Of a stretch of DNA of 64,000 bases, positions 26,003 through 34,429 are shown piece after piece (the first letter of the stretch is position 1; each line of letters begins with the position of its first letter). The position numbers and the translations under genes are program-made. Below the pieces are notes generated by a model. It made no database searches. It saw nothing but the letters and a program-made list of their open reading frames with translations, and was not told the origin of the DNA. The stretch lies in the NCBI GenBank assembly GCA_903862425.1, contig CAIOYC010000039.1, positions 62,001 to 126,000 of the forward strand, given 5' to 3'. Source of the DNA: an uncultured Caulobacterales bacterium. Its GTDB lineage: Bacteria > Pseudomonadota > Alphaproteobacteria > Caulobacterales > Caulobacteraceae.

Positions 26003-27148
26003 CTATTCCGCCGCCGCCAGGGCGCGCGCGGAGAGAAGCGGAGCGAGCAGGGCGGCGCTCAGCGCCTCCACCACCGGGGCTACCACCCCGTCGCCCACCA
26101 CGCGCCAGGCCGCGGTCTCGCCCGCAGGCAGTAGGTAGCTGTCGTGCAAGCCCATCAGGCGCGCGCCCTCGCGGGCGGTAAGAGGGCGCGAGCGCGTGAC
26201 ATTGCCCTGTACCTCGATGACGAACTGGCGCGACGACCCGCCGCCGGGAGTGCGCAGGCATCCGGCGACGCCATCGAAGCGCACCTCCGCCCGCTGCACG
26301 CGCGCTCCGTTTTCGATCCGGGTGCGCCGGAAGGCCATGCCGATGCGTCGCCCGGCCTTTTCGCGCTCAAGCCTCAAGCGTTCCTGATGGAGCGGCGAAA
26401 GTTGGTTCAGCAACCGATCGGTAAGGGCGGGCGCATGCCAGACCGGGTTTGTCTCGAGCAGATCGACCAAGGGCGTCTTGGCGGCTCTGCCCTGCGGCGC
26501 CCGCCAGGACAGCCAACGGGCCTGTAGGGCGGTCGGCAGGCGGGCATGCGCTTCGCATACCCGGCGACCCTGGACCGCTTCGGTGGGCTTGGGCAGCAGC
26601 AGATCGGCGGCGACAGGGGCGCGGGTGGCGATGACGAACAAGCGGGGCCGGGACTGGGGCACGAAGTCCGCGGCGTCGATCTCCAGCGCGCCGAAGCGGT
26701 AGCCTGCGTCGGCCAGGGCTTGGCAGAGGGCGGTGAAGTCCGCCCCTCCGTGAGAGGAGAGCAGGCCGACCACGTTCTCGATCACGATCACGCGGGGCGC
26801 GCGCCCTTCGCGGTTCAGTCCCTGCACCAGCCGCCAGAAGCCCCAGAAGGCGGAGGAGCGCGTACCTTCCAGCCCCTTGCGCAGGCCCGCCAGGCTGAAG
26901 TCCTGGCAGGGAGAGGAGGCCCAGGCCAGGTCCACCGCGCCGCCACGCGGGGGGGCGGGCAGATCATCGGGGGTCAGGTCGTGGACGTCGCCCTCGTGGA
27001 AGTGATCTTCCCCCCAGTTTGCGCGATAGGTTGCGGCCTTCACCGGCGAAAAGTCGTTGGCGAACAGGCAGTCCCAGCCCAAACCCAGCCCGGCGCGCGC
27101 CATGCCGCCGCCGGCGAAAAACTCGTAGAAGGTGAAAGGCCCGCTCAC
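26003..27148 (-). CDS. dcm: DNA (cytosine-5-)-methyltransferase
   Basis: A 381-aa C5-cytosine methyltransferase. Motif I is [19 protein letters not shown], motif IV with the catalytic cysteine is [11 protein letters not shown], motif VI is VIENVVGLL, motif VIII is [15 protein letters not shown], and motif X is [15 protein letters not shown] (GD where GN is usual). The variable part between motifs VIII and IX should set the recognition sequence, which I cannot predict. The GTG at 27148 is preferred; a TTG two codons earlier is also possible. No restriction endonuclease is adjacent, so it is an orphan or Vsr-paired enzyme. Confidence 0.93.
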   Translation of the reverse strand: MSGPFTFYEFFAGGGMARAGLGLGWDCLFANDFSPVKAATYRANWGEDHFHEGDVHDLTPDDLPAPPRGGAVDLAWASSPCQDFSLAGLRKGLEGTRSSAFWGFWRLVQGLNREGRAPRVIVIENVVGLLSSHGGADFTALCQALADAGYRFGALEIDAADFVPQSRPRLFVIATRAPVAADLLLPKPTEAVQGRRVCEAHARLPTALQARWLSWRAPQGRAAKTPLVDLLETNPVWHAPALTDRLLNQLSPLHQERLRLEREKAGRRIGMAFRRTRIENGARVQRAEVRFDGVAGCLRTPGGGSSRQFVIEVQGNVTRSRPLTAREGARLMGLHDSYLLPAGETAAWRVVGDGVVAPVVEALSAALLAPLLSARALAAAE

Positions 27149-27212
27149 GGCCAAGACGCTAGGGTGATTTGGCCGGGGCTGGAACCTTGAGGCTATGTCA
27201 GTTCCTGACAAA

Positions 27213-27237
27213 GGAACAGCCGTTGGTTGCATCCGTT
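27213..27237 (+). promoter_or_regulatory. EcfG-type (general stress) promoter, perfect match
   Basis: GGAAC at 27213-27217, exactly 16 bases, then CGTT at 27234-27237, matching the EcfG/sigma-T consensus fully. A GGAGG ribosome-binding site (27246-27250) and the ATG of the DUF2188 gene (27257) follow directly, giving a very short leader. Confidence 0.78.
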
Positions 27238-27256
27238 TGATATTTGGAGGCTTCCA

Positions 27257-27472
27257 ATGAAAATCGTAGTCATCGAGACCCGCGCGGGATGGATCGTGCG
27301 CGACGGGGTGGAGATGGGCCCGTTCTCGAGTCGTCAGCGGGCGGTCGACTTGGCGGAGGGCATGGTTCAAACGCTCAGGGAGCACGGCGAGGACGCCGAG
27401 CTGGTTTTCGCCGAAACCCCCATCGTTGGTGCCGTCGCCGAACGGGGCGGTGGACCTGACGCAAAAAGTTAG
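27257..27472 (+). CDS. DUF2188-like small protein, stress-regulated
   Basis: A 71-aa protein resembling DUF2188: a short beta-hairpin (VVIETRAGWIVRDGVEMG), then SSRQRAVDLAEGMVQTLREHG, a helix carrying the family's alternating pattern, and a final strand AELVFAE. The function of the family is unknown. The ATG is set by a GGAGG site six bases upstream, and a perfect EcfG promoter precedes it, so it very likely belongs to the general stress response. Its stop interlocks with that of the convergent GGDEF-EAL gene (TTAG, 27469-27472). Confidence 0.78.
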   Translation: MKIVVIETRAGWIVRDGVEMGPFSSRQRAVDLAEGMVQTLREHGEDAELVFAETPIVGAVAERGGGPDAKS

Positions 27473-29352
27473 TCGCGGCGCTGATCTTCCAGGCGTGTAG
27501 ACACTTCGCGCGACGTGACCGGCTTGCCGAACAGATAGCCTTGCAGCGCGCCGCAGCCGGTGGCGAGCAGCACCTTGCGCTGGTCCTCGGTCTCTACGCC
27601 CTCGGCCACCACGGTCATGCCGAGGGAGTAGGCCAGCTTGGTCAGGGAGGCGACGATCATGGCCGACTGGCGGTCGCGGGTGATGTTGTCCACGAACGAC
27701 TTGTCGATCTTGATGCAGTCGATGGCGAACTGGTTCAGGTAGACGAGACTGGAATAGCCGGTGCCGAAATCGTCCAGCGCCACACGCACGCCCGCGGCGC
27801 GCAAGACCTTCAGGTTATGGTCGGCGCGCTCCACATCGTCGATGATCGCGGTTTCGGTGAGCTCGATCTGGATGCGCGAGGTGGGCACGTCGGCGTCGGC
27901 GGCATAGCGCAGGATGCGCTCGGCCACGTTGTGACGCAGGAACTGGCGGACCGACAGATTGATCGACACATAGGGTCCGTTCCAGCGCCGACAGTCCTTC
28001 AGCGCCTGGCGCGCGATCCAGTCGCCGATGTCGAGGATCAGGCCGGTCTCTTCGGCGATGGGGATGAACTCGGCGGGAGAGATGGCGCCATGCTCGGGAC
28101 TGTCCCAGCGCACCAAGGCCTCATAGCCCAGCACCGCGCCGTCCTGGGCGTTGACGATGGGTTGGTAGACCATCTTGAACTGGCCCGAGCGCAGGGCGCG
28201 CTCCAGCCCGCCTTCGATGGACAGACGGTACTTGGTAGCCTTGTCGAGGGCGGCGTCGAACAGCCGGTAGCGGTTGCGTCCCTCGCGCTTGGCGGCATAG
28301 AGGGCGAGGTCGGCCTGACGCATCAGCTCGATCTCGCTGGCGGCGCTCTGCTGGGCGATACCGATGGAGGCGCTTACCTGGACCTCGTGGCCGGAGATCA
28401 GGCGCGACTGGGCGCAGACCTTGAGGATCTGGGTGCAGAGGCTGGTGACGCCCTGGTCGGTGGTGGCCTCGACGATCACGCCGAACTCGTCACCGCCGAG
28501 CCGGGCCAGCACGCCGCCGCTCGGGATCACCCCGGCGATGGCCATGCAGATCTTGCGCACCAGTTCGTCGCCGGCGCCGTGGCCAAGGGTGTCGTTGACG
28601 GCCTTGAACCGGTCGAGATCGATCATCAACACGTTCTGCGGCTGGCGGTCGCGCGACAGGCGGGCGGTCAATTCCTCCACGAAGCCGGTCCGATTGAGGA
28701 TGCCGGTGAGATCGTCGTGCCGCGCCGCGTGCTTGGCGATGTCGAGTCGGGCGCGCAGCTCCTGGATCTGCAATTCCAGCCCGTCGATCGCCGTCCGCTC
28801 GTCGGCATCGGCGCGTTCGGTTTCGCGGGCAAGGCGATAGCGCTGCGCCACCGTCCTGACCGCCTCGATGGTGTGGCGCGGCTGGAGCGGAGCGAGGATG
28901 AAGGTCAGCCGGTCGGGCGCGCCGGTCACCTGCAGGCAGCCGGCGAAGGTGGCGCTGTCGCGCACGTCCGCCACCACCAGCACCTCGGCCTTGGGATAGG
29001 CCCGCCAGACCAGCTGCAGCTGCGAGGTCAGTTCGCCGAGCGCCGCGCCGCGCAGGTCGAAGACGAAAAGACCCGGGGTGCGGCCGAGCAGGCGCTGGGC
29101 GCTCACCTGCGACACGCCCTCGGAGGCGCTGGCGCACACCGAGACAGCTTCGGCGGGCAGGGCCTGCTGCAACAGCGGCATGAGCTCGCGCGCCGCCGCA
29201 GCCTGGCCGGCGATCAGCACCGCCGACAGGGTAGGCGAGGCCAGCCCCGTCTCCGGCGTGGCGAACGCGCTCAGGGAGGCCCGGCTGACCGAGGAGAGCG
29301 CAAAGCTCGAGATGGGGAACCCCTGGCTGACCTGAACCTGGACTATACCCAA
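27469..29352 (-). CDS. GGDEF-EAL cyclic-di-GMP signalling protein
   Basis: A 627-aa protein with four parts: residues about 40-170 look like a degenerate receiver-type domain (LSAVLIAGQ, GLFVFDLRG, AEVLVVADVRD), 175-210 is a coiled coil, 215-375 is a GGDEF domain with an intact RLGGDEFGV near 286-290, and 385-620 is an EAL domain with GYEALVRW, ELTETAIID, DDFGTGYSSL and IKIDKSFV. All catalytic signatures appear intact, so it could both make and break cyclic di-GMP. There is no membrane segment. The start at 29352 is the longest reasonable choice. Confidence 0.93.
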   Translation of the reverse strand: MGIVQVQVSQGFPISSFALSSVSRASLSAFATPETGLASPTLSAVLIAGQAAAARELMPLLQQALPAEAVSVCASASEGVSQVSAQRLLGRTPGLFVFDLRGAALGELTSQLQLVWRAYPKAEVLVVADVRDSATFAGCLQVTGAPDRLTFILAPLQPRHTIEAVRTVAQRYRLARETERADADERTAIDGLELQIQELRARLDIAKHAARHDDLTGILNRTGFVEELTARLSRDRQPQNVLMIDLDRFKAVNDTLGHGAGDELVRKICMAIAGVIPSGGVLARLGGDEFGVIVEATTDQGVTSLCTQILKVCAQSRLISGHEVQVSASIGIAQQSAASEIELMRQADLALYAAKREGRNRYRLFDAALDKATKYRLSIEGGLERALRSGQFKMVYQPIVNAQDGAVLGYEALVRWDSPEHGAISPAEFIPIAEETGLILDIGDWIARQALKDCRRWNGPYVSINLSVRQFLRHNVAERILRYAADADVPTSRIQIELTETAIIDDVERADHNLKVLRAAGVRVALDDFGTGYSSLVYLNQFAIDCIKIDKSFVDNITRDRQSAMIVASLTKLAYSLGMTVVAEGVETEDQRKVLLATGCGALQGYLFGKPVTSREVSTRLEDQRRD

Positions 29353-29450
29353 GCGGCCCCAACAAACCGCTAACGCCTGGCTTCACTGCGTCGTACTTTT
29401 GCGCTTTTACGGCTTCCCACCGGCCCGGGGCTCGGCCAAAAGCCGTGATC

Positions 29451-30302
29451 ATGACGATCGGCGTATTTGACAGCGGCGTGGGCGGCCTGACGGTGCATCG
29501 GGCCCTGGTCCACGCCTTCCCGCAGGCGGACTTCGTCTATCTGGCCGACCAGGCCAACGCGCCCTATGGGGGGCGGGAAGGGGAGGAGATCGTCGCCCTC
29601 ACCCGCGCCGGATGCGAGCAGCTTTTCGCGGAGGGCTGCGACCTCATTATCCTCGCCTGCAACACCGCCGCCTCCATCGCGCTGCGTCGCCTGCAACAGA
29701 CTTGGCTGCCGGGATACCGCCGTGACCTGGGGCGGCCGGTGAACATTCTCGGCCTGATCGTACCGACCATCGAGGCGGCTACGGGCCAGCCGTGGACCTA
29801 TGAGCCGGAACGACGCGGCGAAAAGGTGGAGGCCGTGGACGTGATCGGCATTTTCTCCACAGCCGCCACGGCCCGCAGCCGCGTCTACGAGATCGAGATC
29901 GACAAGCGGCGCGAGGATGTGGCGGTCTTCTCCGAACCCTGTCCGGAACTCGTGCCGCTGATCGAGGGCAATGCGCCGCAAGACCAGCTGAAGGCCGTGA
30001 TCGAAGCGCATGTGCACGCCCTGATAACCCGGATCGGCCGTCCACCCACCAAGGCCATCCTGGGGTGCACCCATTACGAGATCGTCGCCGACCTTTTCAA
30101 GGAAGCCCTGCCGCCCGGTACGCCCCTGATCCACCAGCCGAGCGCGGTGGCGGACTCCATCGGTCGCTATCTTGAACGGCACCCGGAATATCCCACCGGT
30201 GGCGGCGGCATGCGCCGCTTCCTCACCACCGGCGTCCCCGCCGAGCAGAACGATCTGGTGAAGACCTTCTGGGGCTCGCCCGTACGTTTCGAGGTGGCCT
30301 GA
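29451..30302 (+). CDS. murI: Glutamate racemase
   Basis: MurI supplies D-glutamate for peptidoglycan. The paired catalytic cysteines are in LIILACNTAASIALR and KAILGCTHYEIVAD, and the N-terminal IGVFDSGVGGLTV and ADQANAPYGGRE segments are diagnostic. The ATG at 29451 gives 283 aa; a GTG two codons earlier is possible. It is divergent from the GGDEF-EAL gene. The SixA-type phosphatase gene starts 1 bp after its stop, so murI, the phosphatase, DUF952 and pyrD probably form one transcript. Confidence 0.95.
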   Translation: MTIGVFDSGVGGLTVHRALVHAFPQADFVYLADQANAPYGGREGEEIVALTRAGCEQLFAEGCDLIILACNTAASIALRRLQQTWLPGYRRDLGRPVNILGLIVPTIEAATGQPWTYEPERRGEKVEAVDVIGIFSTAATARSRVYEIEIDKRREDVAVFSEPCPELVPLIEGNAPQDQLKAVIEAHVHALITRIGRPPTKAILGCTHYEIVADLFKEALPPGTPLIHQPSAVADSIGRYLERHPEYPTGGGGMRRFLTTGVPAEQNDLVKTFWGSPVRFEVA

Positions 30303-30303
30303 G

Positions 30304-30813
30304 GTGCAGCGCCTCATCCTGTTCCGGCATGGCAAGACCGAGACCCGCGCCGCTTCTGGCGAGGATTTCGACCGCGCCCTGACTGCACGGGGCGAGCGGG
30401 ATGTGCGGCTGGTGGCCGAAGCGATGGCGGCTGACGAGTTCACTCCCGACCGGGCGCTGGTCTCCGCCGCCGTCCGCGCCCGGCAGACCTGGGACATGGC
30501 GGCCTCCGCACTGGTCGGCGCGGTGGTCGAGAACCGTCCCGACCTCTATGACGCCAGCGCCCCCACCTTGCTGACCGCCGGCCGCACGCCGCTCGGGCGG
30601 ACCGTCGTCATCGTGGCGCACAATCCGGGCCTGCACGTACTGGCGGTCGCCCTTGCCGGCCGAGCGGAGGATCACGCGGTCGAGGCGCGTCTGCGCCAGG
30701 GCTTCCCCACCGGGGCGGCGGCGGTGTTCGACTTCGGCGCGCCCGGCGACGAGGGCGGCCTGCGCGTGCTCGGTTTCTACACACCGGCCGATTTCGGCGG
30801 AGGCCCCGATTGA
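30304..30813 (+). CDS. SixA-type histidine phosphatase
   Basis: A 169-aa member of the phosphoglycerate mutase-like phosphohistidine phosphatase group. The RHG catalytic motif is at LILFRHGKTETR, the second active-site histidine is in VVIVAHNPGLHVLA, and RARQTWDMAA follows the typical order. SixA-type enzymes remove phosphate from histidine phosphotransfer domains; the target here is unknown. It starts with GTG one base after the murI stop, and its TGA overlaps the TTG start of the DUF952 gene. Confidence 0.9.
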   Translation: MQRLILFRHGKTETRAASGEDFDRALTARGERDVRLVAEAMAADEFTPDRALVSAAVRARQTWDMAASALVGAVVENRPDLYDASAPTLLTAGRTPLGRTVVIVAHNPGLHVLAVALAGRAEDHAVEARLRQGFPTGAAAVFDFGAPGDEGGLRVLGFYTPADFGGGPD

Positions 30814-31154
30814 GCCGAATCTACAAGATACTGACCCGCCGCGCGTGGGATGAGGCGTTGGTCTCCGGGGTCTTCCTGGGCGCGCCCATCGACATTCAGG
30901 ACGGCTACATCCACTTCTCCACCGCCGCCCAGGCGAGCGAGACGGCGCGGCTGCATTTTCGCGGGCAGCATGACCTGATCCTGGTCGGCTTCGAAGCCGA
31001 TGCGCTGGGCGAGGCGCTGAAGTGGGAGCCCTCGCGCGGCGGCCAGCTGTTTCCCCACCTTTATGGCCCTTTGCCGACGAGCAAGGCGGTGTCGCTGGAC
31101 GACTTGCCCCTGGACGCCGAACACGTCCCCATCCTGCCGCAGTTCATCTGTTGA
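30810..31154 (+). CDS. DUF952 family protein
   Basis: A 114-aa DUF952 protein, a family of unknown function related in fold to ADP-ribosyl transferases. IYKILTRRAWDEAL, DGYIHFSTAAQASETA, LVGFEADAL and FPHLYGPLPTSKAV are its conserved blocks in order. It starts with TTG, sharing TTGA with the stop of the phosphatase gene, and ends with another TTGA shared with the pyrD start. This strongly suggests coupled translation. Confidence 0.9.
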   Translation: MSRIYKILTRRAWDEALVSGVFLGAPIDIQDGYIHFSTAAQASETARLHFRGQHDLILVGFEADALGEALKWEPSRGGQLFPHLYGPLPTSKAVSLDDLPLDAEHVPILPQFIC

Positions 31155-32191
31155 GCCTGCACGGCGCCGCCACCCGCCTATTGCGCGCCCTGGACCCGGA
31201 GGACGCGCATCGCGCCGCTATCCTCGGGTTGAAGCTGGGGCTCGGCCCGCGCGCGGCGAAAGACGGCGATCCGATCCTGGCGACCGAAATCGCGGAGTTG
31301 ACGCTCCCGAACTGCATCGGCCTCGCCGCCGGGTTCGACAAGGATGCCGAGGTCCCTGACGCCATGCTGGCGGTGGGGTTCGGCTTCGTGGAGTGCGGCA
31401 CGGTCACGCCCCAGCCCCAGGCTGGTAATCCACGACCCCGTCTGTTTCGCCTGACCGAAGACCGGGCAGTGATCAATCGCATGGGCTTCAACAACCAGGG
31501 CCTCGACGCCTTTGCCGGGCGGCTGGAGCGGCGCGCGCGACGCGGGATCGTCGGGGCCAATATCGGCGCCAACAAGGATGCCGCCGACCGCATCGCCGAC
31601 TACGTGGCCGCACTGCAGCGCGTCTCGCCGCTCTGCGACTATGTCACCGTCAACATCTCTTCGCCCAACACGCCGGGTCTGCGCGCGCTGCAGACCCGCG
31701 CGGCGCTCGACGACCTTCTGGGGCGCTTGGCCGAGGTGCGGTCCGCTGCTTCGGTCCGCCCGCCCGTGTTCCTGAAGGTGGCGCCCGACCTGGACGCCGA
31801 AGAGCCTGGCGAGATCGCCGCCGCTGTACGCCGCCACGGTTTCGACGGCATCATCGTCTCCAACACCACCGTCGCGCGCCCGACGACCCTGCGCTCGACC
31901 CAGGCCAGCGAGACCGGAGGACTCTCCGGCGCGCCGCTGCTGGAGCCGTCCACCGCCATGCTGCAGGCGTTTCGACAGGCTGACGGTCATCTGCCGCTGA
32001 TCGGAGTGGGCGGGATCGCCTCGGGTGCGGACGCCTATGCCAAGATCCGCGCCGGTGCGAACGCCGTGCAACTCTATTCCGCCCTCGTCTATGCTGGGCC
32101 GGCCTTGGTGGGCGAGATCAGGCGCGACCTCGCCGCCCGCCTGCGCGCGGAGGGATTCGGTTCCGTGCGAGAAGCGGCTCAGACCCCGTAA
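31151..32191 (+). CDS. pyrD: Dihydroorotate dehydrogenase (quinone)
   Basis: Class 2 PyrD oxidises dihydroorotate to orotate at the inner membrane, passing electrons to quinone. The N-terminal helices (LLRALDPEDAHRAAI) of the membrane-docking region are present. LAAGFDKDAEVPDA, NRMGFNNQGLD, the catalytic-serine loop VNISSPNTPGLRALQ and IGVGGIASGADAYAKIRAGA define the class. The start is a TTG (346 aa) overlapping the DUF952 stop. The gene's 3' end overlaps that of the convergent TetR gene by 13 bp. Confidence 0.96.
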   Translation: MSLHGAATRLLRALDPEDAHRAAILGLKLGLGPRAAKDGDPILATEIAELTLPNCIGLAAGFDKDAEVPDAMLAVGFGFVECGTVTPQPQAGNPRPRLFRLTEDRAVINRMGFNNQGLDAFAGRLERRARRGIVGANIGANKDAADRIADYVAALQRVSPLCDYVTVNISSPNTPGLRALQTRAALDDLLGRLAEVRSAASVRPPVFLKVAPDLDAEEPGEIAAAVRRHGFDGIIVSNTTVARPTTLRSTQASETGGLSGAPLLEPSTAMLQAFRQADGHLPLIGVGGIASGADAYAKIRAGANAVQLYSALVYAGPALVGEIRRDLAARLRAEGFGSVREAAQTP

Positions 32192-32793
32192 TAGGCCAGG
32201 AAAATCGCCACGGCGCCGTCCACATTGGCCTCGACCTCCGCATCGGTCGCGGCGGAGACGTTCCAAAGCTGGCGCTGGTACAGGCCCGACTTGCACAGGT
32301 CGCCGAACTGTTCGGCGGCGTGGAAGGCGTCGCCTTGGCGCAGTTGGCCGCGGTCCATCCAGGTCTGGATCAGGTCAGCCATCTGGCCGGTCCCGATCTT
32401 GGGTCCTTCATTGTAGAAGCTGCGCCCGAGTTCGGGAAAGCGCTGCGACTCGGCGATCACCAGCCGGTGCACCGCCAGGAGCTTGTCCGACAGGATGAAG
32501 TGGACCAGCCGACATCCAATCGATTTCAGGGCCGTGGCTATGTCATCCCCAAGATTGTCCATGACATAGGCGATCTCCGCCTCCACCCCGCATTCTTCGC
32601 GCATAAAGGCCACGAACAGAGCCTCCTTGGACGAAAAGTAGTTGTAGAGCGTGCCCTTAGAGCCGCCGACCCGAGCGGCGATGGTCGACATGGAGGCGTC
32701 CGCATAGCCCTCGGTGAGGAAGACTTCGCGGGCGATATCCAGAATGGCCTTTCTCCGGTCGTCGGGAGCGAGACGGGTGGAACCCACGGCCAT
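32179..32793 (-). CDS. TetR family repressor of the efflux operon
   Basis: A 204-aa TetR-type regulator: RRKAILDIAREVFLTEGY, STIAARVGGSKGTLYNYF and SSKEALFVAFMRE make up the DNA-binding domain, and a C-terminal ligand domain of the AcrR C-terminal type follows (LVIAESQRFPELGRSFY). It is divergent from the outer-membrane factor/EmrA/EmrB operon. Two near-identical palindromes in the 166-bp gap are likely its operators, so it should repress the pump and release upon ligand binding. It overlaps the pyrD 3' end by 13 bp. Confidence 0.93.
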   Translation of the reverse strand: MAVGSTRLAPDDRRKAILDIAREVFLTEGYADASMSTIAARVGGSKGTLYNYFSSKEALFVAFMREECGVEAEIAYVMDNLGDDIATALKSIGCRLVHFILSDKLLAVHRLVIAESQRFPELGRSFYNEGPKIGTGQMADLIQTWMDRGQLRQGDAFHAAEQFGDLCKSGLYQRQLWNVSAATDAEVEANVDGAVAIFLAYYGV

Positions 32794-32878
32794 GGCGACG
32801 CTTTACCTCCAAAATTCTTGTTGCGGCTTCTTGCCGAGGCAACCCGTCGTTCGCACATGCAGCACGACGGACCTAATA

Positions 32879-32893
32879 ACCGTACAGTACGGT
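32879..32893. promoter_or_regulatory. Efflux operator 1 (palindrome)
   Basis: ACCGTACAGTACGGT is a perfect inverted repeat with 7-bp arms about a central A. The identical 15-mer occurs again 39 bases downstream. It is the likely binding site of the divergent TetR regulator. Confidence 0.82.
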
Positions 32894-32916
32894 CATTTTT
32901 AGTTTGCATCAAGTGT

Positions 32917-32933
32917 GACCGTACAGTACGGTC
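32917..32933. promoter_or_regulatory. Efflux operator 2 (palindrome)
   Basis: GACCGTACAGTACGGTC, the same core as operator 1 with 8-bp arms. It lies 26 bases before the preferred start of the outer-membrane factor gene, so it probably overlaps the promoter or the transcription start. Confidence 0.82.
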
Positions 32934-32959
32934 AGTTCATGATCGACATGAGGGGATCG

Positions 32960-34417
32960 ATGCCTTCGCCATCATCGACGGGCAAGCTGGCGCTTATCGC
33001 AGCGGTCGGCGCTTCGGTGCTGCTGGCCGGCTGCGTGCCGGCGCTCGGCCCGGCGCCCAAGCTCAGCCAGCCTCAGGACTACGCCAGCGCCCGCAGCCTT
33101 GAAGCGCCCGTCTCTGCCTGGCCGTCAGACGACTGGTGGACCGCCTATGGCGACCCGCAGCTCGACAGCCTGATCAGCCAGGCGCTGCAAGGCGCGCCAG
33201 ACCTTCGCGAGGCGGCGGCGCGGGTTCGCCTGGCCGAGGGCAATGCCGAGCAGGCCGGTTCGCGCCTCCTGCCCAGCGTCGGCGTGTCCGGCTCGGTGAA
33301 GGAAACCAAGATCCAGCAGTCCATCGGCCTGCCGCCCGAGGTGGCGGGTTTCATCCCCTCGGGCTGGAGCGATACGGGCCAGCTGGGCGCCAGCCTGAAC
33401 TGGCAACTCGACTTCTTCGGCAAGAACCGCGCGGCCTTGGCGGCGGCGACCTCGCAGACCAATGCGGCGCGAGCGGACCAGGCCTCGGCCAGATTGCAGA
33501 TCGCCACGGCGGTGGCCACGTCCTACGCCTCGCTGCTCCAGCTCTATGCCGACCGCGACGAGGCGACGGCGGCCCTCAAGGTGCGGCAACAGACCCTCGA
33601 CCTCGTGGGCCAACGCCTCAAGAACGGCCTCGAGACGCGCGGCGAATATAGCCAGCAGAACGCCACCGTCCCCGTGGCCCAGGGCGATATCGACCGGCTC
33701 GACCTGCAGATTCTGCAGACCCGGCACCAGCTGGCCTATCTGCTCGGCAAGGGGCCTGATGCGGGGCTCGACATCGGTCGCCCGGCCAATCCGAACCTGC
33801 GCGCTCTCGGCCTTCCCGCCGATCTTCCCGCGGCGCTGATCGGTCGGCGGCCCGACATCGTGGCCGCGCGTCTGCGCGCCGAGGCCGCGCGCCAGACCGA
33901 GAAGTCGGCCAAGGCGGACTTCTATCCCTCCATCAACCTCGCCGGAAACTACACGGTGCTGTCGCTGAAGGCTCAGGACCTGTTCAGCCACAACATCCAG
34001 CTCGCCCAGATCGGCCCCGCCGTGACCCTGCCCCTGTTCGACGGCGGTCAGCGCAAGGGCGCCTATCGCGGCGCGCGGGCGGAGTGGGAAGTGGCGGTGG
34101 CCGAGTACGACAAGACGCTCGCCAACGCCCTGAAAGAGGTGGCCGACGCCGTCGCCGCCCAGCGTTCGCTGTCCAAGCAGATCGAGGACGCCCAGGCCTC
34201 GTTGAAATCGAGCGAGGACGCTTATCAGGTGGCCAACGCCCGCTATCGCGGCGGCCTGTCGCCCTACCTCAATGTTCTGACGGCCGAGAATGCTCTGCTA
34301 CAGGCCCGCCGCAGCGTGGCCGATCTCAATGCCCAGGCCCTGTCGCTCGACGTGGCCCTGGTCCGTGCGCTGGGGGGAGGCTTCACCGCTCCCACCGTCC
34401 AACAAGCCTCCCGATAG
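32960..34417 (+). CDS. Outer-membrane efflux lipoprotein (NodT/OprM type)
   Basis: A 485-aa TolC-like outer membrane factor. A lipoprotein signal ends at SVLLAGC, followed by the NodT-type segment SDDWWTAYGDPQLDSLI-like (PSDDWWTAYGDPQL). Two OEP repeats of coiled coil follow, with FFGKNRAALAAA, IGRRPDIVAARLRAEAAR, and SLKSSEDAYQVANARYRGGL near the end. It forms the exit duct of the efflux pump. The ATG at 32960 has an AGGGG site upstream; earlier ATGs at 32939 and 32948 would cramp the second operator. It is first in the operon, 12 bp before emrA. Confidence 0.93.
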   Translation: MPSPSSTGKLALIAAVGASVLLAGCVPALGPAPKLSQPQDYASARSLEAPVSAWPSDDWWTAYGDPQLDSLISQALQGAPDLREAAARVRLAEGNAEQAGSRLLPSVGVSGSVKETKIQQSIGLPPEVAGFIPSGWSDTGQLGASLNWQLDFFGKNRAALAAATSQTNAARADQASARLQIATAVATSYASLLQLYADRDEATAALKVRQQTLDLVGQRLKNGLETRGEYSQQNATVPVAQGDIDRLDLQILQTRHQLAYLLGKGPDAGLDIGRPANPNLRALGLPADLPAALIGRRPDIVAARLRAEAARQTEKSAKADFYPSINLAGNYTVLSLKAQDLFSHNIQLAQIGPAVTLPLFDGGQRKGAYRGARAEWEVAVAEYDKTLANALKEVADAVAAQRSLSKQIEDAQASLKSSEDAYQVANARYRGGLSPYLNVLTAENALLQARRSVADLNAQALSLDVALVRALGGGFTAPTVQQASR

Positions 34418-34429
34418 GACGCCGTTTCC

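Noticed and set aside
24501-27148. Restriction-modification system or defence island
   Set aside because: No restriction endonuclease or other defence gene seen; only a methyltransferase and Vsr with cysK between.
27181-27185. A first GGAAC before the DUF2188 gene
   Set aside because: The 16-base position downstream reads TTCC instead of CGTT; the second GGAAC at 27213 fits perfectly.
27541-29373. A 610-codon open frame antisense to the GGDEF-EAL gene
   Set aside because: Shadow of a high-GC coding gene; composition is typical of a reverse frame.
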